Part shown: one piece after another, positions 20,137 to 30,319 of the stretch | Position numbering within the stretch: position 1 is the stretch's first letter | Layout of the letters: the number at the start of each line of letters is the position of its first letter | Assembly (NCBI GenBank): GCA_013288645.1 | Contig: JABDBL010000008.1 | Span: 25,454 to 89,453, forward strand | Source of the DNA: Candidatus Melainabacteria bacterium | GTDB taxonomy: Bacteria > Cyanobacteriota > Vampirovibrionia > Obscuribacterales > Obscuribacteraceae | Direction of reading: 5' to 3' | Length of the DNA: 64,000 nucleotides | The notes under the pieces: model-generated | Databases searched by the model: none | What the model was told of the DNA's origin: nothing | The model's input: only the letters and a program-made list of their open reading frames with translations | Made by a program: the position numbers and the translations under genes

Positions 20137-20210
20137 TCTCTAACGAACATTGATTATCTAGCAGTAGAGCCTGAGATCGCTATATCTGTAAGAAATTAAA
20201 TATCTTATAT
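20137..20210 (+). repeat. 74-bp direct repeat, right copy: orphan yvcK tail remnant
   Basis: tctctaacgaacattgattatctagcagtagagcctgagatcgctatatctgtaagaaattaaatatcttatat; in the yvcK frame reads SLTNIDYLAVEPEIAISVRN* versus the genuine SLTNIDYLAAEPETVISMKN*. Confidence 0.9.
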
Positions 20211-20280
20211 GGCAAAAATATTCCCCATTCCATTTTTTACCTAGCAGAATTTTTGACATAGAGGATATTCTTTGCACTTC

Positions 20281-21579
20281 TCAATATTTGATTTTGGGGA
20301 CTGGTAAATTATACTTGCGGAAGTACGGAAGCACTGGCGTCATATCCATTTCATCGCCTCGTCCGATTATTTTGCAATTAGGCAATGCTTTTCTCAAAGA
20401 AGCCAACTCAGAAGAGCTTATTTCTGTAGCAGTAACCCATAGCTCTTGTAATCGTTTCAATTGCCCCAGCTCTGGCAAGGCTGCCACAGTGATTTTTGTA
20501 CCTCCTAAGTGTAAACTCTTAAGTTGAGGGAACTTCTTTAAAAAGCCAATACTTTCGTCACCAATTTTGGTGCCGCCAAGATTTAAATTTTCTAGATGTT
20601 TAAGTCTGAACAGATTTTTTAATCCCTTGTCGGTTATTTTATTGCCAGACAGATCAAGTGATTTCAGTTGAGTGAGCTGTGCAAGATAGATAGTACCAGA
20701 GTCATCAATTGAACAAGGCTTTCCCCAATATGTACAACCGAGGTTGAGTTCGCGCAGAGCGGGAATCGTTGCAAGTGACTCAAGTCCTGGTCCTCTAATG
20801 TTAGGATCCGAATTTAGATTAATCTTCCTTAGGTTACGAAGGTTTCCCAGATACTTCAGACCATGGCCGTAAATGTATGTATGTGATAAATCCAACTCTT
20901 GCAGCTCCTGCAACCCTTGCAAGTTAGACAAACTATTATCGTTAATGTAAGTAAGATGAAGATTTAAAGTTTTTAAGTGCGGCATTGTTCTCAAAACACC
21001 TAATCCACTTCCTCTAATATTGTCATTTGCAGATAGATCCAGAACCCTTAGATTGTGCATCCCTTGTAAATTTTGAAGAGTGCAGTCACTAATTCCTGTT
21101 CTCATCAATGTCAATTGCTGGAGCTGCGTCAAGCCCCTGAGACACTTGAGATGTTGATAAGCGGCAGAATGTGAATCATCAGTGCGGCGAAACATGCTTT
21201 CCCAAAAACCAAGCAAACCTATATAATCCCCTATAAAATTCAGGTTTGTTCTTACTATAAGGTGGTCAAAAGCATTCGCAGGAAGCTTTTCAAGGAAAGA
21301 CAGGTCAGATAACGCAGCCGGCAACAATACAGCTTCTGTAGTTGTTGAAGGTGGCACTATAATTTTGCCCATCGGTGGATCTACCGACTTTTTCTCCCCA
21401 GTTGCATTCACCAAATACAGTTTCAGCACAACCCGATCAGTCGGCAAATCTAGAATACGAGTGCCAGATTCGGCATAGGCAGTATTTCCCAGTTCATTTC
21501 CCATTATCGATACCGCTAATGCTATTAGTAATGTTATTAGTCTGAACTGTCTTGAGTTGCATATCATGCCTTTCTCCAT
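20281..21579 (-). CDS. Secreted leucine-rich-repeat protein
   Basis: Signal-like N-terminus; tandem LRRs such as LRVLDLSANDNIRGSGLGVLRTMPHLKTLNLHLTYINDNSLSNLQGLQELQELDLSHT. Confidence 0.9.
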   Translation of the reverse strand: MEKGMICNSRQFRLITLLIALAVSIMGNELGNTAYAESGTRILDLPTDRVVLKLYLVNATGEKKSVDPPMGKIIVPPSTTTEAVLLPAALSDLSFLEKLPANAFDHLIVRTNLNFIGDYIGLLGFWESMFRRTDDSHSAAYQHLKCLRGLTQLQQLTLMRTGISDCTLQNLQGMHNLRVLDLSANDNIRGSGLGVLRTMPHLKTLNLHLTYINDNSLSNLQGLQELQELDLSHTYIYGHGLKYLGNLRNLRKINLNSDPNIRGPGLESLATIPALRELNLGCTYWGKPCSIDDSGTIYLAQLTQLKSLDLSGNKITDKGLKNLFRLKHLENLNLGGTKIGDESIGFLKKFPQLKSLHLGGTKITVAALPELGQLKRLQELWVTATEISSSELASLRKALPNCKIIGRGDEMDMTPVLPYFRKYNLPVPKIKY

Positions 21580-21637
21580 CGCGTGCTTAAAATGATCTTA
21601 GAGCAAAAATGCAAATCCAAACTGATGCGCCGAACAG

Positions 21638-21655
21638 TTTATCAACTGTTTGCTA
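21638..21655 (+). repeat. 18-bp direct repeat copy B, part of an inverted repeat aacagt-ttatca-actgtt
   Basis: Exact match with 20091-20108. Confidence 0.7.
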
Positions 21656-21776
21656 AAAGTAATCCTGTGTCATTTGTTAAAATTATCCTTGATCCGCTGA
21701 ATTATTGTAGGAAACCAGCGATTTAATATATGAACAGGCTCATACAGTCTAATCAGTCTTGCACAAACATGTTTTT

Positions 21777-24626
21777 TTAAGCGGTATATTGATTATGTAC
21801 CTTGTTTAAGAAGCGAGTAATGCTTGCTTGAAACAATAATTCTACATGTCCAGTAGGACCATTACGTTGTTTGGCAATAATGATTTCCGCTTCGCCGCGT
21901 CTTTCGCTTTCTGGATTATAGTATTCGTCGCGATATATAAACATAACCAAGTCCGCATCTTGCTCGATTGAACCAGATTCGCGTAAATCGGATAGCATGG
22001 GTCTTTTGTTTTGTCTGGTTTCTACTGCGCGTGATAACTGTGAAAGAGCAATTACTGGTACATTGATTTCACGGGCGAGAGTTTTTAAACTGCGCGAAAT
22101 TTCAGAAACTTCTTGCACGCGATTATCTGTTTGTTTGCGTCCTTGTAAAAGCTGAATATAGTCAACCACAATTAAACCTAGTCCCTTATTTTCTGCTTTT
22201 AGTCTTCTGGCTTTGGCTCTAATTTCCAACACATTCAATAAAGCTGAATCATCAATATATATGGGAGCCTCACCTAATTTTCCCATTGCCATGGCCAAAT
22301 GAGTCCAATCATTTGTGTGCAGATGTCCTGTACGTAAACGATTAGCATCAATAGATGCCTCTGAGCAAAGCATACGCTGTACTAATTGTTCTTTGGACAT
22401 TTCTAAACTGAATATAGCCACCGGTATTTTTTTCTCGATAGCCGCATACTGTGCTAGCCCGAGACAGAGAGCCGTATTGTGGACACAAATATCGTTGGCG
22501 ATAAAATTATGTGTTTCGGGTATTGTTAAGTCATAGACTTGCTTCACACCTATTGCTTCAATAGATACTATTTCATCCCAATAAATGTCACTGGTAGCGA
22601 GGTTGTTAAGATCACTATCGTTCAAACTTCGAGCCAGACTGCCCAATCTATTTCTGGATAGTGCTCTTTTATTTACATGAATATTACTGTCGTCAATAAA
22701 GTTAGAACGACGTGCTAAGGAAGCCCAGGATTCATTGCCTTTCTTTTCAATTAATTGCTGCCAAACTTGTATTGGAATCAGATCACAATTGGTTTGTTTC
22801 CTTTTTTGTAAAACAGCTCTTTTTACTTTTGCTACTGCTAATTCTTTTCCATATATACCAATTTCATCGACAAATGTTTTTATTGACTGACTATCAGTGA
22901 TGTCCAGTTGAAAACATTCTCTATGACCTAGTTTGTATTTGACCTTGCGCAGGCGCAATTTGGCTATAATACCGAACCTTAGCAATAAATGTTGTAATTG
23001 AGTTGCTAATTTCTTACTTACCGTTGCATAACCTAATTGAGCTTGTCCTGACGCCAGAACAGTTGCCCAGCCGTCAGTGGCAAATAGTCTATTAATGAAT
23101 AAAGCAAGTTGTGCTTTTTCAAGTTTAAATATCTCCGCAGGTATATTTTTATTATGGGCAGTTTTTCCCCACAATCCTAATTTATCTAACCAAAGCACAA
23201 TTGGGTTTTTACTACTACGGCTTATAGTGGTGATGGGGAAAGGAATTAATTCATTTGGTTCTATTTGCAGTGCAGCACAAATCTTGCCAAATCTTTCTGT
23301 TGATGGTACGCATTTGCCCATTTGCCAATAATATATGCTTGCTTCGCTGAGTTCTGATACATTAGCAAATTGAGTAGCAGTATTATATTTAGAGCGTATT
23401 GCTAATCGCAACCTGTTCCCGAACTCAATACGATTTGACCTAATAAATTCTGCATTACTCCTAACATTGAAAGATGTCGCTCGATTATCTGAACCAAGCC
23501 GAATATTAACCCCACCAAAAGCTTCTATAGCTTCTAAAAAGTCCTTTTGTATACTTGGATTAGTATTTGTGAAACTAGCTTTGTTATTACTTAGGCAACC
23601 ATCACCTATAAAATAAGCAAGAAGTTTTACTTCACATTCGCGTATAACTTTTGTGCCAAAAACAGGAATTATTCTTGGAACAGCTATTTTTGTACCTACC
23701 GTGATTTCGCTTAATTTTTTCCAACCAGTAAAAGTGAGAAAAGGATGAGAAAGTGTAGTTTCTATACTTCTGCCTAATCTAGTTGTCACTTTATAAACTG
23801 GCTTAAGCCCGTCGTCTATATATGCGCTTGCTTGTGTCTGTGATAGTTTGAAGTTGTCTTTTAATGTTAACAAAGTGCCCGAACGCGCTTTGTATATTGA
23901 TTCAATAGTAGAAAGCGAGCCATCATCTAAGACAATTTCTGAATCAAAAGATAGGCATTTCCCCATTGACGGTCTAGCAGCGACAATTATCAGATCAGAT
24001 GGTTGGAATCCAGATGTAAGAGCATCTAGATCATAAAATCCGCTTGGTATGCCAGATAAGCTATCTCTATTTTCATAACGTTCTTCAATGCGTTGAAAAG
24101 ATTGCTCCACAACATGCTTGATATGCACAAGTTGTTGCATGCCACGTCTTTGTGCCAAATTAAAAATCATATGTTCAGCTTTATCTAAGGCGCTATCAGC
24201 ATCTACTTGGTCGTAGCAATTGCCAACGATTTCAGTACCGGCCTTAATTAAATTGCGCAATAAAGCTTTTTCTTGCACAATTTTTGCATAATATTCAAGG
24301 TTAGCTGTAGTGGCTACAGATAGAGACAAATCAGTAACGTACTGCCTGCCCCCTACCGAATCTAGCTTTCCGTCGTCTTGCAAATATTGAGAAATAGTCA
24401 ATATATCAATTGGTTCATTATTATCAAATAAGCTAACCATAGCAGCATATATTTCTTGATGCGCTTTGCGATAAAAATATTCTGGCTCAAGAAGGTCTAA
24501 GATGCGTGTTATGCCATCGCCACTAACCAAAAGTGAGCCCAAAACCGCTTGTTCCGACTCAATTGACTGAGGCGGCAAACGTTCTATATTTGTTTCTGTG
24601 AGCATTTGTTCAGTTTTCATAATCAA
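21777..24626 (-). CDS. dnaB: Replicative DNA helicase DnaB precursor containing an intein
   Basis: [34 protein letters not shown], then intein, then [65 protein letters not shown]. Confidence 0.97.
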   Translation of the reverse strand: MIMKTEQMLTETNIERLPPQSIESEQAVLGSLLVSGDGITRILDLLEPEYFYRKAHQEIYAAMVSLFDNNEPIDILTISQYLQDDGKLDSVGGRQYVTDLSLSVATTANLEYYAKIVQEKALLRNLIKAGTEIVGNCYDQVDADSALDKAEHMIFNLAQRRGMQQLVHIKHVVEQSFQRIEERYENRDSLSGIPSGFYDLDALTSGFQPSDLIIVAARPSMGKCLSFDSEIVLDDGSLSTIESIYKARSGTLLTLKDNFKLSQTQASAYIDDGLKPVYKVTTRLGRSIETTLSHPFLTFTGWKKLSEITVGTKIAVPRIIPVFGTKVIRECEVKLLAYFIGDGCLSNNKASFTNTNPSIQKDFLEAIEAFGGVNIRLGSDNRATSFNVRSNAEFIRSNRIEFGNRLRLAIRSKYNTATQFANVSELSEASIYYWQMGKCVPSTERFGKICAALQIEPNELIPFPITTISRSSKNPIVLWLDKLGLWGKTAHNKNIPAEIFKLEKAQLALFINRLFATDGWATVLASGQAQLGYATVSKKLATQLQHLLLRFGIIAKLRLRKVKYKLGHRECFQLDITDSQSIKTFVDEIGIYGKELAVAKVKRAVLQKRKQTNCDLIPIQVWQQLIEKKGNESWASLARRSNFIDDSNIHVNKRALSRNRLGSLARSLNDSDLNNLATSDIYWDEIVSIEAIGVKQVYDLTIPETHNFIANDICVHNTALCLGLAQYAAIEKKIPVAIFSLEMSKEQLVQRMLCSEASIDANRLRTGHLHTNDWTHLAMAMGKLGEAPIYIDDSALLNVLEIRAKARRLKAENKGLGLIVVDYIQLLQGRKQTDNRVQEVSEISRSLKTLAREINVPVIALSQLSRAVETRQNKRPMLSDLRESGSIEQDADLVMFIYRDEYYNPESERRGEAEIIIAKQRNGPTGHVELLFQASITRFLNKVHNQYTA
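22476..23957 (-). mobile_element. In-frame 494-aa intein in the DnaB Walker A motif (GK^C...HN^T) with LAGLIDADG motifs and an embedded XRE-like HTH
   Basis: First intein codon TGC (C) at 23957-23955, last codon AAT (N) at 22478-22476, followed by Thr. Splicing signatures [46 protein letters not shown] motifs [11 protein letters not shown] and [13 protein letters not shown]. Confidence 0.96.
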
Positions 24627-24721
24627 GTGGATGACAGATATGGATTAGCTAAAATTAGTTAGAGATTTTGCTGTATATGTATATACGTAAGTAGTCTGGG
24701 AAAGTTCATTAAAAGCAGAGA

Positions 24722-26446
24722 CTATTCATCTTCTAAGGCAGAGATGTCTCCTGTGGGCAAACCGAGCTCCCAAGCTTTTAATAGGCGGCGCATTATTTTA
24801 CCCGATCTTGTCTTTGGAAGACTTGTTTTTATTTCAATCTCTTTAGGATAAGCATGCGCTGCCAATTGATTTTTTGTGTGATTTTGTAATTCTGCGATAA
24901 GTTTATCTGAAGCAGCTACATTATTTTTTAAAACAACAAATGCTTTAATTATTTCTCCTCGTTCCTTATCCGGTTTGCCGATTACACCAACTTCTGCTAT
25001 GGCAGGATGTTCGAGTAAAGCAGACTCTACTTCAAAGGGTCCGACACGATGTCCAGATGTATTTATTACGTCGTCTGCTCGTCCAACGAACCAAAAATAT
25101 CCATCTTCATCTTTCCAAGCGTTATCGCCACTTGTATACCAGCCAGCTATTTTAAAATACTCTTGAAATTTTTCTTCGTTACGCCATATACCTTTAAGCA
25201 TGGCAGGCCAACCTGGCTTAATGACTAATTTTCCTAGTTTGTGTGCTGGTAATTCAAGACCTTTATCATCAACAATGCTTGCATATATGCCAGGGAGTGG
25301 TTTGCCCATGGAGCCGAGCTTGATTGGTAAGCACGGCAGATTAGCAATTAGTTGCATACCGGTTTCTGTTTGCCACCAATTGTCATGGATAGGTAAATCA
25401 AATGCCTCCATCCCCCAGCGTATTACTTCTGGATTTAAAGGTTCTCCTACACTGGCAATATGACGCAAACTATTTAACTCGAAATCATTAATTGCTTCCA
25501 CCCCTGCTTTCATAAGCATTCTTAAAGCAGTGGGAGCCGTATACCAAACTGTAATTTGTAACTTATCAATTAATGAGTACCACTCGTGAGCATTAAATCG
25601 TCCCTCATAACAGACTACCGATATACCATTGGACCAAGGAGCAAAGATACCGTATACAGTACCAGTCACCCACCCTGGATCAGCCGTACACCAATAGATA
25701 TCATCTTCTTTTAAATCAAGCACCCATTGTGCGGTCATATGATGACCAATGATATCTCCATGGGCATGCAATACACCTTTTGGTTTACCAGTCGTGCCTG
25801 AGGTATATAGCAGGTACAAAGGATGGTCCAGAGGCAAAGCTTCACAGATAGGATCATTTGGTGCTTGCGATATCAGCTTGTCATAAGTGATTTCAGATTC
25901 TTTTAAATCTTCGTCTTTATCACCAACAACAATTACATGCTCTAGATCTTTTAATCCATGCTGTATCTCTTGTAATTTCGCTTTTAAAATCTTATTAGTG
26001 ATAATAACCTTTGCTTCACTATCTATCAGTCTGTCCCGCAAAGCATCTGGACCAAAAGCAGAAAACAAAGGACCAACAATGGCTCCTAATTTTGCGATGG
26101 CTAACGTACTTACATACAGTTCTGGAATACGCGGCAGGAACACAAAGACACGATCGCCACTTTTTACACCCAAAGACCGCAAGGCATGGGCCAATTTATT
26201 CGACTGGTTAGCAATTTCTTGAAAAGTAAATTTTTCTAAGTGCCCTGTTTCGTCTATTGCATATAAGGCAATTTTATTAGCCCTGCCTTTTTGTAAATGC
26301 CGGTCGACCGCATTGAAAGCAGCATTTATCTTGCTGTTGGTGAAATAATCAATCTCTCCCTGGCAATTATTCCAATCAAATGTGGCACAACTGAGCTCAT
26401 AGTTTTCTAAGTTTGCTCCCCTGCCTGATTTTCTAATTATTTGCAC
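24722..26446 (-). CDS. acsA: Acetate--CoA ligase (AcsA-like AMP-binding enzyme)
   Basis: LYTSGTTGKPKGVLHAHGD, WCTADPGWVTGTVYGIFAPW, WWQTETGMQLI, WYTSGDNAWKDEDGYFWFVGRADDVINTSGHRVGPFEVESAL, KTRSGKIMRR. Confidence 0.9.
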   Translation of the reverse strand: MQIIRKSGRGANLENYELSCATFDWNNCQGEIDYFTNSKINAAFNAVDRHLQKGRANKIALYAIDETGHLEKFTFQEIANQSNKLAHALRSLGVKSGDRVFVFLPRIPELYVSTLAIAKLGAIVGPLFSAFGPDALRDRLIDSEAKVIITNKILKAKLQEIQHGLKDLEHVIVVGDKDEDLKESEITYDKLISQAPNDPICEALPLDHPLYLLYTSGTTGKPKGVLHAHGDIIGHHMTAQWVLDLKEDDIYWCTADPGWVTGTVYGIFAPWSNGISVVCYEGRFNAHEWYSLIDKLQITVWYTAPTALRMLMKAGVEAINDFELNSLRHIASVGEPLNPEVIRWGMEAFDLPIHDNWWQTETGMQLIANLPCLPIKLGSMGKPLPGIYASIVDDKGLELPAHKLGKLVIKPGWPAMLKGIWRNEEKFQEYFKIAGWYTSGDNAWKDEDGYFWFVGRADDVINTSGHRVGPFEVESALLEHPAIAEVGVIGKPDKERGEIIKAFVVLKNNVAASDKLIAELQNHTKNQLAAHAYPKEIEIKTSLPKTRSGKIMRRLLKAWELGLPTGDISALEDE

Positions 26447-26661
26447 AAGCTAATGTCCCGCTCAGTTAAATTGGTACCTGTGAAAACTATATAGTGAAAT
26501 AATCAAGGCAACAAGCCCAATGCACGGTACATGCAAATGGCATAAGTTCTATAATTACTGTGCGCGCGACATGATTCCTAATAGTAAATTTATCAAATTT
26601 ACTCACCTATTTAGTGCTTCATACAAAGCCTGATAGCAAAATCGTCAAATAAAGTGCAGAG

Positions 26662-27327
26662 ATGAAAACCTATTGTCCTTATCTAGATTGTATAGCAGTC
26701 TATGAAACCGAAGCACGAGATACGTCTTCCCTATTTAATGCTATCTGTCCTAAATGTGACCGTTTAGGCAGAGTAAAGGCGCTTGAGATCGTTGATAAAC
26801 TGAAGAGCAAAGAAGCAAAAATGAACCAAAGGGCAAATCAAGATTTTGAGCCAAGCCTTAAAGGACAATTTCACGTATTGCTAGAAGATATTCGTAGTTT
26901 ATGGAATGTTGGTTCCATATTTCGAACAGCTGATGCTATTGGTATTTCAAAGCTATATCTATGCGGTATTACAGGCTGTCCACCAAGACCTGAAATTAGT
27001 AAAACAGCATTAGGCGCAGAAGAAGACATACCTTGGACATATTCGTCTCAGCCACTGGCGGCCATAAATATGCTCAAGAAAACTGGAGTAATTATTCTTG
27101 GCTTGGAACGTACCCATGAGTCCGTTAATTTGGTTAAACTCCTAAAGGAGCAAAAAATTAAAACACCTTTTTGTTTGGCAGTAGGGAATGAAGTGGCAGG
27201 ACTTTCTCCTGAACTTATGCACAGTTGTGATTATCTTTGCGATTTGCCAATGAAGGGCAAAAAAGAATCGTTGAATGTAGCTTCAGCCTTTGCTGTAGCT
27301 GCATATTTTATTGACGAATTTATCTGA
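26662..27327 (+). CDS. SpoU/TrmH-family RNA 2'-O-methyltransferase with an N-terminal Cys-containing segment
   Basis: FHVLLEDIRSLWNVGSIFRTADAIGISKLYLCG, FCLAVGNEVAGLSPELM, LPMKGKKESLNVASAFAVAAYF. Confidence 0.92.
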   Translation: MKTYCPYLDCIAVYETEARDTSSLFNAICPKCDRLGRVKALEIVDKLKSKEAKMNQRANQDFEPSLKGQFHVLLEDIRSLWNVGSIFRTADAIGISKLYLCGITGCPPRPEISKTALGAEEDIPWTYSSQPLAAINMLKKTGVIILGLERTHESVNLVKLLKEQKIKTPFCLAVGNEVAGLSPELMHSCDYLCDLPMKGKKESLNVASAFAVAAYFIDEFI

Positions 27328-27499
27328 TACTGCCCTTGGTGCAACTGAAGATTATTTAATGCAATGACGGAGCGCAGCAAAAGCGCCGTTGGCGATCAGC
27401 GGAGCGATTTAATGACATGCTCGTATGCGGCTGCGAAACAAAGACACATAAAGCTTACGATTTAAGCCGTTGCGCACTTGAAGCTTCAAAGGAAGCGCT

Positions 27500-27754
27500 T
27501 TAAGAGAAATGCTTATCATCTGTTAGGAAGCCAAGTATAAATCCTGATATACCGCCAACAACGATTCCCCACCATGCTCCTCCAACAAAACCAAAAGCTG
27601 GAGCAACACTTGCTGGTTGTGGCCAGAACTTGATAACCACAAAACTAAAGCCCACGACCAGTGCCGAGATAGCCGCCATGACGATGGCGCCCACTAGCGG
27701 CATAGGCAGACTGTCAGTTAACGATTTATCTGTACTTTGGGTTTGCTCAACCAT
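27500..27754 (-). CDS. Small membrane protein, unknown function
   Basis: 84 aa, two hydrophobic helices with Gly-rich second helix. Confidence 0.5.
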   Translation of the reverse strand: MVEQTQSTDKSLTDSLPMPLVGAIVMAAISALVVGFSFVVIKFWPQPASVAPAFGFVGGAWWGIVVGGISGFILGFLTDDKHFS

Positions 27755-27790
27755 AATGTTCTGAATTCTAACACTTTGCTACAATTGATT

Positions 27791-28357
27791 TCAAACTAAC
27801 ATTGCTATTCCTGCAATAGTCTTGGCATCGCGAATTTGTCCATTCCTTACCCGCTGCCAAGCGTCTTTAACTGGAATGACGATTACTTCCGTCTCCTCGT
27901 CATGATCAGGTGTTTTATCACCTAAAGTCACGTTTTGTGCTCGATAAACATGTAAAAGTTCGTCACAAAAGCCTGGGGCCGAATACATTTTGCATAAATC
28001 TAACCATTCAGAAGCTAAATAGCCAGTTTCTTCTTTGAGTTCTCTTTTAGCCGCTTCTAAGGGTAATTCACCTTTTTCAAGTCTTCCAGCTGGAAGTTCG
28101 ATTAGTTCACCATTAATAGGGTAACGATATTGTTTTACCAGTACAACCAAACCGGGCTCTGGTTGGCAAGCTATTACTACGCCACCATTGTGTTCCACAA
28201 CTTCCCTAATTACCGTATGATCGCCCTTTTCGACTTCATCAACACGTAAATTGCAAATCTTACCCTGATAAACTAATCTGCTTGCTATCCTGTGTTCTTG
28301 GGTGAATACAGCCATAATATTTTCCTTTTCTTCTTCTCTTCTGTTAGGACTTTTCAT
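27791..28357 (-). CDS. NUDIX hydrolase, ADP-ribose pyrophosphatase-like (likely start MAVFTQEHR at about 28313)
   Basis: NUDIX box GRLEKGELPLEAAKRELKEETGY. Confidence 0.94.
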   Translation of the reverse strand: MKSPNRREEEKENIMAVFTQEHRIASRLVYQGKICNLRVDEVEKGDHTVIREVVEHNGGVVIACQPEPGLVVLVKQYRYPINGELIELPAGRLEKGELPLEAAKRELKEETGYLASEWLDLCKMYSAPGFCDELLHVYRAQNVTLGDKTPDHDEETEVIVIPVKDAWQRVRNGQIRDAKTIAGIAMLV

Positions 28358-29708
28358 TATGGACTATCAACAAGCAATTCTATATATTGAACAACTTGTT
28401 CTCATAGAGCAAAAACGCCCGAGTTTGCCCAGTTCAGAACGGATACAAGCTTTTTTATCTTATTACAGTTCTCCTCAAGATTCCTTTACGTCTTTCCATG
28501 TAGCTGGCACTAATGGCAAAGGTTCTACAGTAGCCATACTAGATTCTATTTTACGGCAGGGACAATTCAAGGTAGGCAGATTTACTGGTCCTCATATCTT
28601 GCGTTTTAATGAACGATTTCATGTAAGTGGCCAACCAATTGCCGATGAAGAATTAGCAAGGCTTGTATTAGACCTAAAACAAAAATCAGAAGAATTTGCT
28701 TCCTTGCCTACAGAACCCGGTGCTTTATCCTGGTTTGAATTTTTGACTGCTCTGGCTTTTTTTTATTTCGCTCAATCTGGTGTAGATGTGGCAGTAATCG
28801 AAGTTGGGTTAGGCGGACGTTTTGATGCAACGAATAGCTTAAGAAAACTCTATGCTACAGGTATTACTAATATTGAATTGGATCATCAAAAAGTACTTGG
28901 ATCTACGTTGGAAGAAATTGCTATGGAAAAAGCAGGCATTATCAAAACTAATGTGCCTATTGTCACAGCCGCTAATGGTACAGCTTTAAGCGTTATTGCT
29001 AAACGCGCAATTGAAATGAATGCCAACTTGACCGATAGTAATGAACAAAGTATGGAGAGATCTAATAAATATGCAAGAATTTTAACTGCTCTAAGCAAAA
29101 TCAAAAACGATCTAAATTGTCATGGCTTATACCAATATAAAAATGCTCTCACAGCTCTGTGCATGTTAACAGAAAGCGGACTAGTGAGCCTTGATACCAC
29201 AAATGGTACTAAAGCCCAAATAACTGATAATCAGATGACTATTGAATGCGCATTAGATGGACTACAAAGTTTTTATTGGCCCGGGCGTTTTCAATTAATC
29301 GAATCAGAGCAAATTATTTTAGATGGTGCGCATAATCCAGCGGGCATCAAGGCATTACGTGAGAGTCTTGATCATTTATTTCCCGATCAGCATTTTCATT
29401 TTGTTTTTGCTTGTTATCACGATAAAGATGGTTTGACTATGCTTTCTAATCTATTGAAGCCTGGTGATCGACTTTATTTAGTCGACTTATTGGCCAAGAG
29501 ATCATTCTTTCCTCTTTCGGATTTAGCCGAACATGCAGTAGCGCTTGGTATTGACGCCAATGTTTTTCCCAGTGTTCAGGATGGTTTAGTTAAAGCAAGA
29601 AATAATCGAAACAAAGAGCAGTTTATTGTCGCCACCGGCTCTTTCTTTTTGCTAAGAGAATTAATGCAGCTTTTAGGTTGGACGACTGTGGAAGACCGGA
29701 TAAATTAA
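28302..29708 (+). CDS. folC: Folylpolyglutamate/dihydrofolate synthase (likely start MDYQQAIL at 28359)
   Basis: FHVAGTNGKGSTVAILDSIL, GRFTGPHILRFNERF, VIEVGLGGRFDATN, ILDGAHNPAG. Confidence 0.94.
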   Translation: MNTAIIFSFSSSLLLGLFIMDYQQAILYIEQLVLIEQKRPSLPSSERIQAFLSYYSSPQDSFTSFHVAGTNGKGSTVAILDSILRQGQFKVGRFTGPHILRFNERFHVSGQPIADEELARLVLDLKQKSEEFASLPTEPGALSWFEFLTALAFFYFAQSGVDVAVIEVGLGGRFDATNSLRKLYATGITNIELDHQKVLGSTLEEIAMEKAGIIKTNVPIVTAANGTALSVIAKRAIEMNANLTDSNEQSMERSNKYARILTALSKIKNDLNCHGLYQYKNALTALCMLTESGLVSLDTTNGTKAQITDNQMTIECALDGLQSFYWPGRFQLIESEQIILDGAHNPAGIKALRESLDHLFPDQHFHFVFACYHDKDGLTMLSNLLKPGDRLYLVDLLAKRSFFPLSDLAEHAVALGIDANVFPSVQDGLVKARNNRNKEQFIVATGSFFLLRELMQLLGWTTVEDRIN

Positions 29709-29811
29709 CATTCTGAAAAGTAGTTTAGGATATTTTGCAGATTCATCGTGGTTTAATGACAATACGTCGTAATAATAACTTAGCCACTATAGACGTGGAG
29801 ATTCTAGAGAT

Positions 29812-30174
29812 ATGGAAGTTCTTGGTCCAATTCACTGGATTTGTTTTGATAAGGCACACGATTTTGGCTTAGATGATGCCGAGACTTCGGTTTTAGAGCG
29901 ATTGTATCTTAGAGATAAAGATATTCAAAGCGATTTGGAAATTTCGGATAAACTCCTTAAGAGCAATATCGAAAGCTTACTCAACAAATTGGATGCTTCT
30001 ACTAGATTAGGCATCATCATGCGTGCTAGCATTCTTGGAATTGTTGGTATCAATGCTCCGCCCGAAGATAATATGCCACCGATGGAGGGTGCAGGTGTGC
30101 CCCGCAGACTTTTTCCTAATGATGGCGAATCTTCAATTGCACTGTCGCCACCGACTTCAGATGGAAATGAGTAA
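29812..30174 (+). CDS. LuxR-type HTH-like protein without a receiver domain (possibly degenerate)
   Basis: LDDAETSVLERLYLRDKDIQSDLEISDKLLKSNIESLLNKLDASTRLGIIMRASILGIVGI aligns by eye with the HTH of the response regulator at 41534-42346. Confidence 0.55.
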   Translation: MEVLGPIHWICFDKAHDFGLDDAETSVLERLYLRDKDIQSDLEISDKLLKSNIESLLNKLDASTRLGIIMRASILGIVGINAPPEDNMPPMEGAGVPRRLFPNDGESSIALSPPTSDGNE

Positions 30175-30244
30175 CCGATCAACAAGAGTGAAACTGATTA
30201 ATACAGATAAAGTAAAAGGCGCAGACTTTCGCATTTTTAATACA

Positions 30245-30261
30245 AATGGGTATTGCCCATT
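30245..30261. promoter_or_regulatory. Palindrome upstream of a toxin-antitoxin pair, candidate operator
   Basis: aatggg-tattg-cccatt, followed by atcccatt; 59 bp before the antitoxin start. Confidence 0.4.
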
Positions 30262-30319
30262 ATCCCATTATTTGCTAATATAAGATTGGGTATAGAGTGT
30301 TCGTTGCAGAGTATGGAAC

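Noticed and set aside
26447-26661. Possible tRNA gene in the acsA/SpoU intergenic region
   Set aside because: No T-loop (GTTCRA) or cloverleaf could be assembled by eye.
30245-30275. CRISPR-like or tandem repeat from cccattatcccatta
   Set aside because: Only two short partial units; better explained as a palindrome upstream of a TA operon. No CRISPR array was seen anywhere in the window.
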